Of a DNA stretch of 64,000 bases, positions 1 to 8,816 are shown one piece after another. The notes under the pieces are model-generated. The model ran no database searches, was not told the DNA's origin, and worked only from the letters and a program-made list of their open reading frames with translations. The translations under genes were made by a program, and so were the position numbers. Position 1 is the first letter of the stretch, and the number at the start of each line of letters is the position of its first letter. Source of the DNA: Proluteimonas flavola (GTDB taxonomy: Bacteria > Pseudomonadota > Gammaproteobacteria > Xanthomonadales > Xanthomonadaceae); assembly GCF_021191705.1 (NCBI RefSeq), contig NZ_JAIWPU010000031.1:1-64000 (forward strand), written 5' to 3'.

Positions 1-2352
1 CCCGGCATGGTCGTAGGCGAAACGCTGGAAGCGCTGCGTCCCGGCTTCGTTGGCCGTGTCGTATTCGCGCACCAGCAAGGGACGCCACAGGGCGTCGAAG
101 TAGCTGATCCTCCTGCCGGTCCCGGTACTTACCGTCTGTCGCCAGTGGCCGGCCGGGATGCCGTACTCGGCGCTGGCGACCGGCTGGAACACCTGTGTGG
201 TGGTGTTCCAGGCCGTGCTGTCGCCGGTCGGGTAGGCAACGCTGGCCAGCCGGCCCATCGCATCGTAGGCGTAGTTGGTGGCGAAGCCGTTCTCGTCGGT
301 GACCCGGGTGAGCCAGCCGGCGGCACCGACCACCGCCGACTGTGTGCTGCCGCCGGGATACTGGATGCTGCGCGGGATGCCGCGGTACCAGTTCGACAGG
401 GTGGTGATGTTGTTGTTGCCGTCCTTGACCGTGGCGACCGTGCCGTCGGCGTTGTAGGCCAGGGTCTGCACCGTCCTGCCGAAGGTCTTGGAGACGGTCG
501 GCTGGGCGTTGGCGTTGTAGCTCGTCTCCGACCCGACGATGCCGTTGACTGTCAGGCTTGTCTGCTGGCCCAGTACCCACTTGGACAGGTTGTCGTGGTA
601 CTGGGTGACCTCCGTGCGGCTCGGGCTTCCCGGCAAGGCGCTCGATCGGGTGACGTTTTGCGGTCGCGCCAGCGTGTCGAAGGCGCTGGCCTGCCAGATG
701 AAGTCGACGCCATCCTGCCGGATGGCGCGACCGACCACCGGCCTGACCCTCGCCGTTGCAGGATCGAGCGCACCGAGGATCGCGCCGTACTGGCCATCGA
801 ACGGCTGTGAGGCCGCCTGCGCCTCGGTCATGTACTGGGTGGTCTCGGAGCGGGCGATCGTGTCGTCGGAGCGCAGCGTCTCGACCTTCAACGCCCTGCC
901 GTCGTTGTCGTGGTAACGCATCCCGAAGGTATGACGGGACCGCGTGCTGTCGGGATTGGTCACCGTGACGGTTTTCTCCGCCGCGCAGGTCGTGCAGGGA
1001 TAGCTGGATGGCGCAGTTGGCGAGCCCCAGAGGAGCTGCGGCGACGCGCCATAGTCATAACTCCACGACATCGCCGAAACCCCAGAACCTGTGATGGACT
1101 TGCTGGCGATGCTCATCACGTCGAAGAAGTGGGGCACCAGCAGGTCGTAGTCGGGATTCGCCGGGTCACCGCTCGGCATGCACTCGGTCGCATGGACGCC
1201 GCTGCGGTAGTGCCGCCGATTGTTGAAATCGAATGTGCCTACGGCACCTGACGGATGTGTCGCGGTCAGCGTGAGAGCGGCCGAGATCATCAATGGACTG
1301 CCCGCGCACCAGGCCAGGGTGGGTAGGCTTGCGGTCGGCCAGGGCATCAGGTCATTGCTATAGGCGTACTGCCACGTGCTGGCGTCGGGCTGGACGACCC
1401 GGGACAGCCGCGCATAGTGGCCGCTGCCGGCATGGCTGTACTGGTACTGCCAGGTCCGACCGTGGCTGTTCGCCGTCGTCAGGCGCCCCCCGGAGTAGGC
1501 CAGCACGATCTCGCGGCCGTCGCTGGACCAGATGCGCGTGGGATGCCCGTTGGCGTTGTACTGGAACCGGACGGTATTGCCGAAGCGGTCCTCGACCCGA
1601 CTGGCCAGCAGGTGACGGCGGCTCCGGTCCAGATAGACCGGCTCGGTGCGCAGGCCACCGACCTTGACATGGCGGACCAGCCGCGCGGTCGTGCGGACGG
1701 TCTCCACATCAAAGTGGTAGCGCAGGCCCGATGCCGTGGTCATCCGGAAGCCCTGGCCGGCGAAGCCGGGCTGCATGGGAATGCAGTCGAACACATCGCG
1801 CTCGGACGTGGTCAGCGTGTAGCCCGCTGCGCCGGTTGGCCGGGGCGTGGATGCCTGCAAACCGAGCACTTGGGTCGAGCCCCGTTCCGGAAGGCTGACG
1901 GTGATGCCCTGCCAGACGTCGTCGCGCCGGAAACCCGCACCAATCACCAGCGATGGCACGTACCCGCCATCACAACGCAGGCCCGCACCCGTTGAAGCGC
2001 TGTAGGTCCCCGCCATGTACGGCACGGCCACGTCCCAGTTGCCGATGCCCCTGAGGCGGGAATCGTAGGTACCCAGATCGTTCTGCGGCTGGATTTCGAC
2101 GGCGAACGTTCTCGCCAACCGTACTGGCAAGGCATCGTTGCCCGGCACGTCGATATCGGTGACCGAGAACGTAGTGCTGCCGTTGTAAAGGCTGACCTGC
2201 TCGCCGAAAAGGCCATGATCCAGAGGAGCAAGGTTTCGACTCTCTTCAACCCGCTTGCCATACTCGACATAAGCTTGGATCGCGTCCTGCGCCAGTACGT
2301 TAAATGGCAGCATCAAAAGCAATGAAAGCGATGCCCCTGCCTTGATCCCCAT
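1..2352 (-). CDS. RHS/YD-repeat protein, N-terminal part (runs off left edge)
   Basis: The minus-strand frame is open from the start codon to the window edge, about 784 codons, with no stop inside. The first 21 residues form a signal peptide (charged MGIKAG, then a Leu-rich core, then NVLAQD). Further in are typical RHS features: FGNTVRFQYNANG, the YAYDAMGRLASVAYPTG repeat and FQRFAYDHAG near the edge. RHS proteins are large secreted or surface proteins whose YD repeats build a beta-cocoon around a variable C-terminal toxin. That C-terminus lies outside the window, so toxin type and immunity gene are unknown. An in-frame ATG at 2370 is the alternative start; 2352 is preferred because GGGGGA lies just upstream and gives the cleaner signal peptide. 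The N-terminal 300 bases are less GC-rich than neighbours, and transposase wrecks lie upstream, both suggesting transfer. Confidence 0.85.
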   Translation of the reverse strand, partial: MGIKAGASLSLLLMLPFNVLAQDAIQAYVEYGKRVEESRNLAPLDHGLFGEQVSLYNGSTTFSVTDIDVPGNDALPVRLARTFAVEIQPQNDLGTYDSRLRGIGNWDVAVPYMAGTYSASTGAGLRCDGGYVPSLVIGAGFRRDDVWQGITVSLPERGSTQVLGLQASTPRPTGAAGYTLTTSERDVFDCIPMQPGFAGQGFRMTTASGLRYHFDVETVRTTARLVRHVKVGGLRTEPVYLDRSRRHLLASRVEDRFGNTVRFQYNANGHPTRIWSSDGREIVLAYSGGRLTTANSHGRTWQYQYSHAGSGHYARLSRVVQPDASTWQYAYSNDLMPWPTASLPTLAWCAGSPLMISAALTLTATHPSGAVGTFDFNNRRHYRSGVHATECMPSGDPANPDYDLLVPHFFDVMSIASKSITGSGVSAMSWSYDYGASPQLLWGSPTAPSSYPCTTCAAEKTVTVTNPDSTRSRHTFGMRYHDNDGRALKVETLRSDDTIARSETTQYMTEAQAASQPFDGQYGAILGALDPATARVRPVVGRAIRQDGVDFIWQASAFDTLARPQNVTRSSALPGSPSRTEVTQYHDNLSKWVLGQQTSLTVNGIVGSETSYNANAQPTVSKTFGRTVQTLAYNADGTVATVKDGNNNITTLSNWYRGIPRSIQYPGGSTQSAVVGAAGWLTRVTDENGFATNYAYDAMGRLASVAYPTGDSTAWNTTTQVFQPVASAEYGIPAGHWRQTVSTGTGRRISYFDALWRPLLVREYDTANEAGTQRFQRFAYDHAG

Positions 2353-2483
2353 GCGTCCCCCGCTTTCCATGATTCTTTATTTCGAGACGCGGATCAACAA
2401 AGTAAATGCAAGCCCGCGCCACCCGATAGCCTAGAGGCGAACTGAGCAGACTGGAGGAATCACTGCGGCAAGAGACGACCCTC

Positions 2484-2708
2484 ATGTACAGCCAGCTCAC
2501 CGAGGAACAATACACCTTGGCTATTCTCAAACGACAAGGTTCAGTCCGGCCGTCAGATCGCCAGGGCGTTGGGACGAAGGGCAGCACCATCAGTCGCAAG
2601 ACCCGACGCAACGCCCGTCATGCAACGGACGGCGCCTACCGGCCGAACAAGGCGCGGAGCGTACGAATGGCCGGCGGCGCCGATCACTGTGAATCAGGCA
2701 CTATGTAA
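2484..2708 (+). pseudogene. IS30-family transposase fragment (degraded)
   Basis: The translation begins MYSQLTEEQYTLAILKRQG, then STISRKTRRNA and DGAYRPNKA. This is the N-terminal helix-turn-helix region of IS30-family transposases. A helix motif, GRQIARALGR, appears only in a different frame around 2545-2575, so the copy carries frameshifts. The DDE catalytic domain is absent: the reading ends at 2708 after about 74 codons, against roughly 320-350 for an intact enzyme. No terminal inverted repeats were recognised. It is a relic, not an active element. Confidence 0.7.
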
Positions 2709-2789
2709 AGATGTGTGCGCCGCGGTCGAGGTGCTACTTCGTCACGAGCATAGAGCCAGGGGCAGATTACGCACTGACTGGCCGACAAC

Positions 2790-3090
2790 GACGTCGCCCA
2801 TATCGGTGGGGACTGGCTTGCGGCCAACGTGCACGACAGGCACCTACTGGAAGATCTGCTGCACGGGAACGAGCGTTGGGTGCATGGAGACAGCGCCTAC
2901 GCCAGCCGGTAGGCGCTGATCGGCGAGCATGCGCCGCACAGGCACGCGACTTCACGGACCCGCAGGTTCGCAAGGGCGATGCCGGGCGCAGCTTCGTGGG
3001 CTGGGGCTGGCGAAGCTGCATCTGGCGCGTGCCCGGTTGCTGGGCCGAAAAGGCGGCCCGAGTGCCAGGAATCAGGCGTGGAATGGCTGC
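2790..3090 (+). pseudogene. IS5-family transposase fragment (degraded)
   Basis: One forward frame reads LAANVHDRHLLEDLLHG, then ERWVHGDSAYASR, then an internal TAG at 2911 followed by ALIGEHAP. This matches the late catalytic region of IS5-type DDE transposases, in which ANVHD and GDSAY are conserved. Further on, in other frames, come DFTDPQVRKG and LGLAKLHLARARLL, the family's usual C-terminal end, but the stretch between them is missing. The copy therefore has a stop, frameshifts and an internal deletion. The bases from 2371 to 2483 and 3090 to 3170 hold nothing else I can identify. Confidence 0.7.
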
Positions 3091-3170
3091 ACATCACGGG
3101 CCGAAGATCGTAATGACCCGGATCGGTAAACACCACCGCGTTGCGGTTACTGGATCAACATTGCCTCAGC

Positions 3171-3953
3171 TCACCCGCACTTGCTGTATCCGCAATTCAA
3201 ACACGTCGCACACCCGTCCATCAGCACCAGCGCCTTGGTACTGCACTTGTGGCACATGGTCGCCGACGGCGGAAAGCTCGCGCCGTCGCCGGTGATGGCG
3301 ATGTCTTCGGGGTGATCGTCGGAACTGGCGGGCGCCTGCGGTGCGCCGCTCACGTCACTGTTTTTTTTTGAGCCTTCGCGCTGGGCGATCTGCTTGCGCT
3401 TCTCGGCGATCAGGGCTTTCTGCGCCTCGCTCATTTCCGGGTCGTGCATCATGCCGATGGATTTGAGGTGGTCCTCGACGATCATGCCGAGCTCGGCGAC
3501 CAGCGACGGCATGTACACGCCGCCGGCCTTGAAGTAGCCGCCCTTGGGGTCGAACACGGCGCGCATTTCCTCGACCAGGAACGTCACGTCGCCGCCCTTG
3601 CGGAACACGGCCGACATGATGCGCGTCAGCGCGACGATCCACTGGAAGTGGTCCATCGACTTGGAGTTGATGAAGATCTCGAACGGGCGGCGCTGTTCGT
3701 GCTCGGACCCAGCGTTGAGCACGATGTCGTTGATCGTCACGTACATGGCGTGTTCGACCAGCGGTGATTTGATCTTGTAGGTGCTGCCGATCAGCACCTC
3801 CGGGCGCTCGATGCGCTCGTGCATGTGGATGACGTCGGCCTTGGGGAGTTCCGCCTCGACGGTCCCGCGCGGAACGGACGCGCCTTCGACAGGCTTGTCT
3901 TCCGGCTTGACGACGGCGTAACCGGTGATCTTGCGGTCGATCTTGACGGCCAT
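3171..3953 (-). CDS. nrdJb: Class II ribonucleotide reductase, NrdJb subunit
   Basis: Small partner (260 aa) of the adenosylcobalamin-dependent ribonucleotide reductase. It matches the C-terminal part that is fused to NrdJ in many bacteria but split off as NrdJb in pseudomonads and xanthomonads. The C-terminal 27 residues carry six cysteines (C234, C237, C248, C251, C254, C259; pattern CHKC, CATCLNC, SKCG). In this family the cysteine tail passes reducing equivalents from thioredoxin or glutaredoxin to the active-site cysteines. The ATG at 3953 has AGGA about eight bases upstream. It lies downstream of nrdJa on the same strand, but a histone-like gene sits between the two. Functional pairing with NrdJa is inferred from family knowledge. 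Confidence 0.88.
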   Translation of the reverse strand: MAVKIDRKITGYAVVKPEDKPVEGASVPRGTVEAELPKADVIHMHERIERPEVLIGSTYKIKSPLVEHAMYVTINDIVLNAGSEHEQRRPFEIFINSKSMDHFQWIVALTRIMSAVFRKGGDVTFLVEEMRAVFDPKGGYFKAGGVYMPSLVAELGMIVEDHLKSIGMMHDPEMSEAQKALIAEKRKQIAQREGSKKNSDVSGAPQAPASSDDHPEDIAITGDGASFPPSATMCHKCSTKALVLMDGCATCLNCGYSKCG

Positions 3954-4100
3954 GGCGGGTGTCCTGGGTGGGGCGGTGTGGCGGAGGCGGCACTTCGGGA
4001 GGTTGGACTCCCTTGGGTCCTGTCCTGGCGGGTGTGCGGCCTGGAGAGAGAGGGGTGGAGCTCGTTTGGGGATCGGGACGACGACTTGCCCTCACCCCAA

Positions 4101-4123
4101 CCCCTCTCCCAGGAGGAGAGGGG
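4101..4123 (-). terminator. GC-rich hairpin after the histone-like gene
   Basis: CCCCTCTCC (4101-4109) and GGAGAGGGG (4115-4123) form a perfect 9-bp stem with a 5-base loop, just after the histone-like stop codon at 4137. There is no T run on the minus strand, so it may act as a weak terminator or mRNA 3' stabiliser. It also resembles the head of the composite repeats described at 20.0, 44.2 and 53.0 kb. Confidence 0.45.
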
Positions 4124-4136
4124 CTCGAGCAGCTGA

Positions 4137-4790
4137 TCAGGCCTTCTTCGAAGCGCGCTTGGCGGCGCCCTTCCTGGCGGCGACCGAACGCTTGGCGGTC
4201 TTGACCGTCTTCTTGGCGACGCCCTTGCGGGCGGCGACGCTGCGCTTGGCGGTGGCGGTCTTGGCGGCGGCCTTCTTGACGACCTTCTTCACCGCTTTCT
4301 TGACGGTCTTCTTGGTCGCGTTGACCTTGCGGGTGGTCGCGGCCTTCTTCGCGGCGGTCTTGCGGGTCGCCGACGTCTTGGTGGCGGCCTTCTTCGCCAG
4401 TGCCTTCTTGGCGACCGGCTTCTTCGCGACTGTCTTCTTCGCCGTTGTCTTCTTGGCGGTCTTCGTGGTCGTCTTCTTCGCGGCGGTCTTGCCGGCGCCC
4501 TTGCGCTTGAGCGCGGCGATCTCGGACGAGGCGGCGGTCTTGGCGGCGGCCAGCTTCTTCTTCACCGCGGTCACGCGCTTGCTCACGGCCTTGCTCGCCG
4601 TTTCGGCACGCTTGGTCGCGGCCTTGCGCACCTTGGTGACGGTCTTCTCTGCATCCTGCGCGCTCTTCTTCGCGGATTTCGCGACAGCGTTGGCGCGCTT
4701 CTTGACCTCTGCGACGATGTCCTTCGCCTTCTCGGCGACGTCTTCGGCGGCGTGCGTCAGGGTGTCTGCAACCCCGTTTCCATTACTCAT
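4137..4790 (-). CDS. Histone H1-like Lys/Ala-rich protein
   Basis: This 217-residue protein is almost entirely lysine, alanine, threonine and valine after an acidic, helical N-terminus (MSNGNGVADTLTHAAEDVA). The central and C-terminal parts are degenerate AKKTAAKK/VAKKPVAKK repeats, as in eukaryotic H1 tails and bacterial AlgP/Hc1-like proteins. Such proteins are expected to bind DNA or other polyanions non-specifically; no enzymatic domain is visible. The start at 4790 has GAGG about nine bases upstream. It lies between nrdJa (end 4958) and nrdJb (start 3953), all on one strand, so co-transcription is likely. Repeat-rich coding of this kind varies readily in length between strains. Confidence 0.8.
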   Translation of the reverse strand: MSNGNGVADTLTHAAEDVAEKAKDIVAEVKKRANAVAKSAKKSAQDAEKTVTKVRKAATKRAETASKAVSKRVTAVKKKLAAAKTAASSEIAALKRKGAGKTAAKKTTTKTAKKTTAKKTVAKKPVAKKALAKKAATKTSATRKTAAKKAATTRKVNATKKTVKKAVKKVVKKAAAKTATAKRSVAARKGVAKKTVKTAKRSVAARKGAAKRASKKA

Positions 4791-4957
4791 TATGGGTGTC
4801 CTCGTCAGTGAACTTTACGGAGCACTTCGTCCGCGGCGGAAATGTAGCGCGAAGCCGGTGCACAGGGGAGCAGCAATTGCGGATACGACGGTGATGCGAC
4901 TGCGGCGCGCATTGCCGTTTCCGTGGCGGCGTTGCCGCCGACGCGTCGCGGCACGAC

Positions 4958-7900
4958 TCAGAACTTGCCGTAATACCCTTCCTTCAAGGCGTCGAACAGA
5001 TTGGCGGCGGTATGCAGTTCGCCGTCGTATTCGATCTGTTCGTTGCCCGCGACCTCCAGCACTTCACCGCCGTCCAGCTCGAAGCGGTAGGTGGTGCTGG
5101 CGAGGTCCGCTTCCTTGACCAGCACGCCCTGGAACGCGGCGGGGTTGAAGCGGAACGTGGTGCAGCCCTTGAGACCCTGCTGGTGGGCGTAGCGGTAGAT
5201 GTCCTTGAAATCCTCGTACGGGTAATCCGTCGGGACGTTCGCGGTCTTGGAGATCGAGCTGTCCACCCAGATCTGCGCGGCGGCCTGCACGTCGACATGC
5301 GCCCTGGGCGTGATGTCGTCGGCGGCGATGAAGTAGTCCGGCAGCTGCGCGTCGGGCTCTTCCGAATACGGCATGGCCTTCGGATTGACCAGTTCGCGGT
5401 AGGCCAGCAGTTCGAACGAGAAGACGTCCACCTTCTCCTTGGACTTCTTGCCTTCGCGGATCACGTTGCGGCTGTAGTGGTGCGCGAACGACGGCTCGAT
5501 GCCGTTGGAGGCATTGTTGGCCAGCGACAGCGAGATGGTGCCGGTGGGCGCGATCGAACTGTGGTGGGTGAAGCGCGCGCCGGCCTCGGCCAACTGGTCG
5601 ACGAGATCGGGCGCGACCTCGGCGATCTTCCGCATGTAGCGCGAGTACTTGGCGTGCAGCACCTTGCCGGGAATCTCCTGGCCGGGCTTCCAGCCGTCCT
5701 TCGCCATTTCCGGGCGCTTGCGCAGCATCGCTGCGGTCACGATGAAGCGCTCTTCCATGATCGGCGCCGGGCCTTTCTCCTGCGCCAGGGTCAGGCCCAT
5801 CTCCCAGCCGGCGACGGCCATCTCGCGCGCGACGCGCTCGGTGAACGCGCAGGAGTCGCGCTCGCCGTACTTCATCTGCAGCATGGTCACGGTGCTGCCC
5901 AGGCCGAGGAAGCCCATGCCGTGACGCCGCTTGCGCAGGATCTCGTCGCGCTGCTTTTGCAGCGGCAGCCCGTTGACCTCGACCACGTTGTCGAGCATGC
6001 GGGTGAACACACGCACGACTTCCCTGTATTCCTCCCAGTCGAAGCGCGCGCGCTCGGTGAACGGCTCGCGCACGAACTTGGTGAGATTGACGGAGCCAAG
6101 CAGGCAGTTGTGCACCACGACGCCGTTGACCACCAGGGTGTGTGTGGAGAACTCCTCGATGTCGTAGACGGGCTGGACGCCCCTGCTTTCGATCGTCGCC
6201 ACCGTTTCGGCGCGATAGGCCGGAATCTTGCGCCAGCGCTGCTTGTCGCGCAGCTGCCGTTCCAGATTTTCCTGTTTGCCGCTGCAGAACGGAAAGCCGA
6301 TGAAACGATAGTAGCGGTAAGCGTCGCTCTGGCTGAGTCGCAGCGAATGGAAGGCGTTGCCCTTCGACACATGGCTGCTGATACCGCCATGGATGCCGAA
6401 GTCCAGCAGCATGAGCTGGATGTCCTCCAGCCAGGCCTTGCTGGCCGACACCAGCCGGATGCTGATTTTGTCCTGGTCGATGCTGCCGTCCGCGCAGAAT
6501 ACTGCCGCGAGGAACGATGCCCGCTTCGCGCTGTCGGCACGGAAGATTTTTTCGGGCACGCGTACTTGGCGTGAGGTGTAGTCGGCCAACCCCAGTGTCT
6601 CGCGCAGTCCGCGCACGGCGCCCTTGCGGTAACAGGCGAGCGAATACACGTCGCTGCCCGACCCGCTGTAAGTCTTGCGCAGAACGCCGTGCGTGCCGGT
6701 CATCGCCTCGAACCGCGGCGCCAGCAGTCGCATCGCCTCGTCGTCATGGGTGTTGAAAAGCATTCCGGCCGATTCGGTCAACCAGCCATCCGCCAGCAGC
6801 CATCCATACATCGCGAAGTCGAGATCCAGCGCCAGTCGCGATGTATCGGGCGCGCGCAGGTCCAGTTGCGGGAGCAGCAGTCGATAGCTGTCGTGCGCAT
6901 GGTGACTCGCACGCGGCCTTTCTCCGGTCAGGCGTTCGATCACCCCGGCAAGTGCCTCGATCTGGTCTTGCTCGCCGTAGATCGCGGGCTTGCCCTTGTA
7001 ACGGGCGCTCGTTGCGCTCGCGGCGTAGGCGTAGCCGGCAAGCATCGGCTCCGACGCCCGCGCCAGATCCAGACGCGCGACTTCACGCACGACCGGATGG
7101 TTTGCGGACACGAACAAGCCCTTGGCGCGTTCGGAATAATTGATCCGGAGCTGATCGAGAAAAGGTCGAAGAAAAGCGCGGCGGGTGGCGCGCGTGATCA
7201 CGATCTCGTCGCCCTGACAGCGATCGAACAGGTATTTCAGCGCGCCGAGATGGAACGGGTCGACCAGTTCGAGCGTGGACAGCTCGCACGACTGCACATG
7301 CACCTCGCTGCCGGGTGCGAGCTCCTGTACCTCCTTCCAGCCCTGTGGCGTCCAGACCCGATGGTCGGCGGTCAGCTCGATGCGCTGTCCGTTCCCGAAG
7401 CGCACTTCGAACACTTCCTTCTCGCCGTTGCGTACGAGCGTGCACGGACGCAGATCGGTCTTGGCGGAGGAGAACGCATCGTCCACCGCGATCATCAACG
7501 GCTCGCCCCGCTCCACGAGCGCCATCGCATCATCCGTGCGGATCAGGCCGTGATTGGTGCCGAGACGCATCGCGCCAGTCCAACAGGCACCGTAGGGCGG
7601 CAATGGCTGCTCACCGCACGGGTTGGTCGCGCGGATGGTCTCGCACCACCAGTTGTTGTTCATCTCGTTGACGCGATCGATGAGGATGAAACCCGGCTCG
7701 GCGTAGTCGTAGGTCGAGACCATGATCATGTCCCACAGGTGCCGCGCGCGGACCTTGCCGTAGACCTTGCAGGCGACGAGGCCGTCGTCGCGGGACACGT
7801 AGCCCGCCGTCTGCGGCCATTCGCGCCAGATCACCTGTTCGACATCGGCGAGATCGAAGTCGCCGGCTTCCTTTTCGTTGATCGGAAACACCAGCGGCCA

Positions 7901-8587
7901 GTCGGCGTCGGTGTCGACGGCCTCCATGAAACCGTCGGTGATCAGCAGCGAGAGATTGAACTGGCGCAGGCGGCCGTCTTCGCGCTTGGCGCGGATGAAG
8001 TCGCGCACGTCGGGATGGCTGACGTCGAAGGTGCCCATCTGCGCGCCGCGGCGTCCACCGGCGGAACTGACGGTGAAGCACATCTTGTCGTAGATATCCA
8101 TGAAGGACATCGGACCCGACGTGTACGCGCCGGCACCGGCGACGAACGCGCCCTTGGGCCGCAGCGTGGAGAACTCGTAGCCGATGCCGCAGCCGGCCTT
8201 GAGCGTGAGGCCGGCCTCGTGGACCTTCTCGAGGATGCCGTCCATCGAATCGACGATGGTGCCCGACACGGTGCAATTGATCGTGCTGGTCGCGGGCTTG
8301 TGTTCGAGCGCGCCGGCGTTGGAGGTGATGCGGCCGGCGGGAATCGCACCGCGGCGCAATGCCCACAGGAAGCGCTCGTGCCAGTGGCGCTGCTTCTCGA
8401 CCGTGGTCTCGGCTTCGGCGAGCGCCCGGGCCACGCGCTGGTAGGTGCCGTCGATGTCGGCATCCACGGCCACGCCCTGCTTGGTCTTGAGGCGGTACTT
8501 CTTGTCCCAGATGTCGGTCGATGCGGGCTGCATCGGAATCTCGGGACCGGGATCGGACGTCACCGCCGCGAGGCGAACCGTGCTCAT
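4958..8587 (-). CDS. nrdJa: Class II (B12-dependent) ribonucleotide reductase, NrdJa, intein-containing
   Basis: Catalytic subunit of the adenosylcobalamin-dependent reductase that converts ribonucleotides to deoxyribonucleotides, with or without oxygen. The precursor is 1209 aa; removal of the 493-residue intein (residues 335-827) leaves 716. Visible motifs are C105 in STINCTVSG, the glycine-rich GCGIGYEFSTLRP, the radical-site motif N322-P-C324-G-E326, HGMGFLGLG, APTGTISL and the C-terminal GLKGCTTFRF. C324 is the expected thiyl-radical cysteine. I chose the ATG at 8587 because AGGAG lies about eleven bases upstream and MSTVRL resembles related NrdJ starts. The frame stays open to 8869, but that extension overlaps the probable operator. 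Tandem NrdR-like boxes lie about 230 bases upstream. The partner NrdJb is encoded at 3171-3953. Confidence 0.95.
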   Translation of the reverse strand: MSTVRLAAVTSDPGPEIPMQPASTDIWDKKYRLKTKQGVAVDADIDGTYQRVARALAEAETTVEKQRHWHERFLWALRRGAIPAGRITSNAGALEHKPATSTINCTVSGTIVDSMDGILEKVHEAGLTLKAGCGIGYEFSTLRPKGAFVAGAGAYTSGPMSFMDIYDKMCFTVSSAGGRRGAQMGTFDVSHPDVRDFIRAKREDGRLRQFNLSLLITDGFMEAVDTDADWPLVFPINEKEAGDFDLADVEQVIWREWPQTAGYVSRDDGLVACKVYGKVRARHLWDMIMVSTYDYAEPGFILIDRVNEMNNNWWCETIRATNPCGEQPLPPYGACWTGAMRLGTNHGLIRTDDAMALVERGEPLMIAVDDAFSSAKTDLRPCTLVRNGEKEVFEVRFGNGQRIELTADHRVWTPQGWKEVQELAPGSEVHVQSCELSTLELVDPFHLGALKYLFDRCQGDEIVITRATRRAFLRPFLDQLRINYSERAKGLFVSANHPVVREVARLDLARASEPMLAGYAYAASATSARYKGKPAIYGEQDQIEALAGVIERLTGERPRASHHAHDSYRLLLPQLDLRAPDTSRLALDLDFAMYGWLLADGWLTESAGMLFNTHDDEAMRLLAPRFEAMTGTHGVLRKTYSGSGSDVYSLACYRKGAVRGLRETLGLADYTSRQVRVPEKIFRADSAKRASFLAAVFCADGSIDQDKISIRLVSASKAWLEDIQLMLLDFGIHGGISSHVSKGNAFHSLRLSQSDAYRYYRFIGFPFCSGKQENLERQLRDKQRWRKIPAYRAETVATIESRGVQPVYDIEEFSTHTLVVNGVVVHNCLLGSVNLTKFVREPFTERARFDWEEYREVVRVFTRMLDNVVEVNGLPLQKQRDEILRKRRHGMGFLGLGSTVTMLQMKYGERDSCAFTERVAREMAVAGWEMGLTLAQEKGPAPIMEERFIVTAAMLRKRPEMAKDGWKPGQEIPGKVLHAKYSRYMRKIAEVAPDLVDQLAEAGARFTHHSSIAPTGTISLSLANNASNGIEPSFAHHYSRNVIREGKKSKEKVDVFSFELLAYRELVNPKAMPYSEEPDAQLPDYFIAADDITPRAHVDVQAAAQIWVDSSISKTANVPTDYPYEDFKDIYRYAHQQGLKGCTTFRFNPAAFQGVLVKEADLASTTYRFELDGGEVLEVAGNEQIEYDGELHTAANLFDALKEGYYGKF
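6107..7585 (-). other. Intein with LAGLIDADG homing endonuclease inside nrdJa
   Basis: A 493-codon in-frame insertion splits PPYGA from CLLGSVNL, which read continuously as PPYGACLLGSVNL in intein-free NrdJ. Splicing residues are in place: Cys335 as nucleophile, the TxxH block (T406-H409, LTADH), a C-terminal block VYDIEEFSTHTLVV, the terminal His826-Asn827 pair and Cys828 as the +1 residue. Two dodecapeptide endonuclease motifs are present, YGWLLADGW (594-602, D600) and FLAAVFCADGS (692-702, D700). Both halves and both acidic residues are intact, so splicing and DNA cutting both look possible. The insertion point lies eleven residues after the radical cysteine, typical of inteins that target conserved active sites. 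Activity is inferred from motifs only. Confidence 0.95.
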
Positions 8588-8816
8588 GCTGCTGTGCGCT
8601 CCTGGAATCGCGCCGGCGTGGGCCGGTCGCCTGTCGTGTGCGTGCTGCGGACGCGATCGGACCGGCGACGCATCAGGCGCCGTCGGTACATGCGATCTCC
8701 GGGCAGTCGTTGCGCGGGCGGGCGAGTCGCCGACTGCGACCCGCGGCCATGATGTCCCTGGCATTCGAACCCATCGCGAGCGTCCCTTTGTTGCGAAGTG
8801 TCGCTGGCCGTTGAAA

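Noticed and set aside
4137..4790. Histone-like frame as a mere low-complexity artefact
   Set aside because: Kept as a gene: it has a good start and ribosome-binding site, a non-repetitive N-terminus and a hairpin after the stop, and fits the known AlgP/Hc1-like type.
5012..8752. Plus-strand frames of 520 and 687 codons opposite nrdJa
   Set aside because: Complement shadows of NrdJ and its intein; the reductase frame carries all known motifs.
8588..8816. Cobalamin riboswitch in the nrdJa leader
   Set aside because: A 230-base leader invited the idea because the enzyme uses B12, but I found no B12-box sequence or expected core, so it is not claimed.
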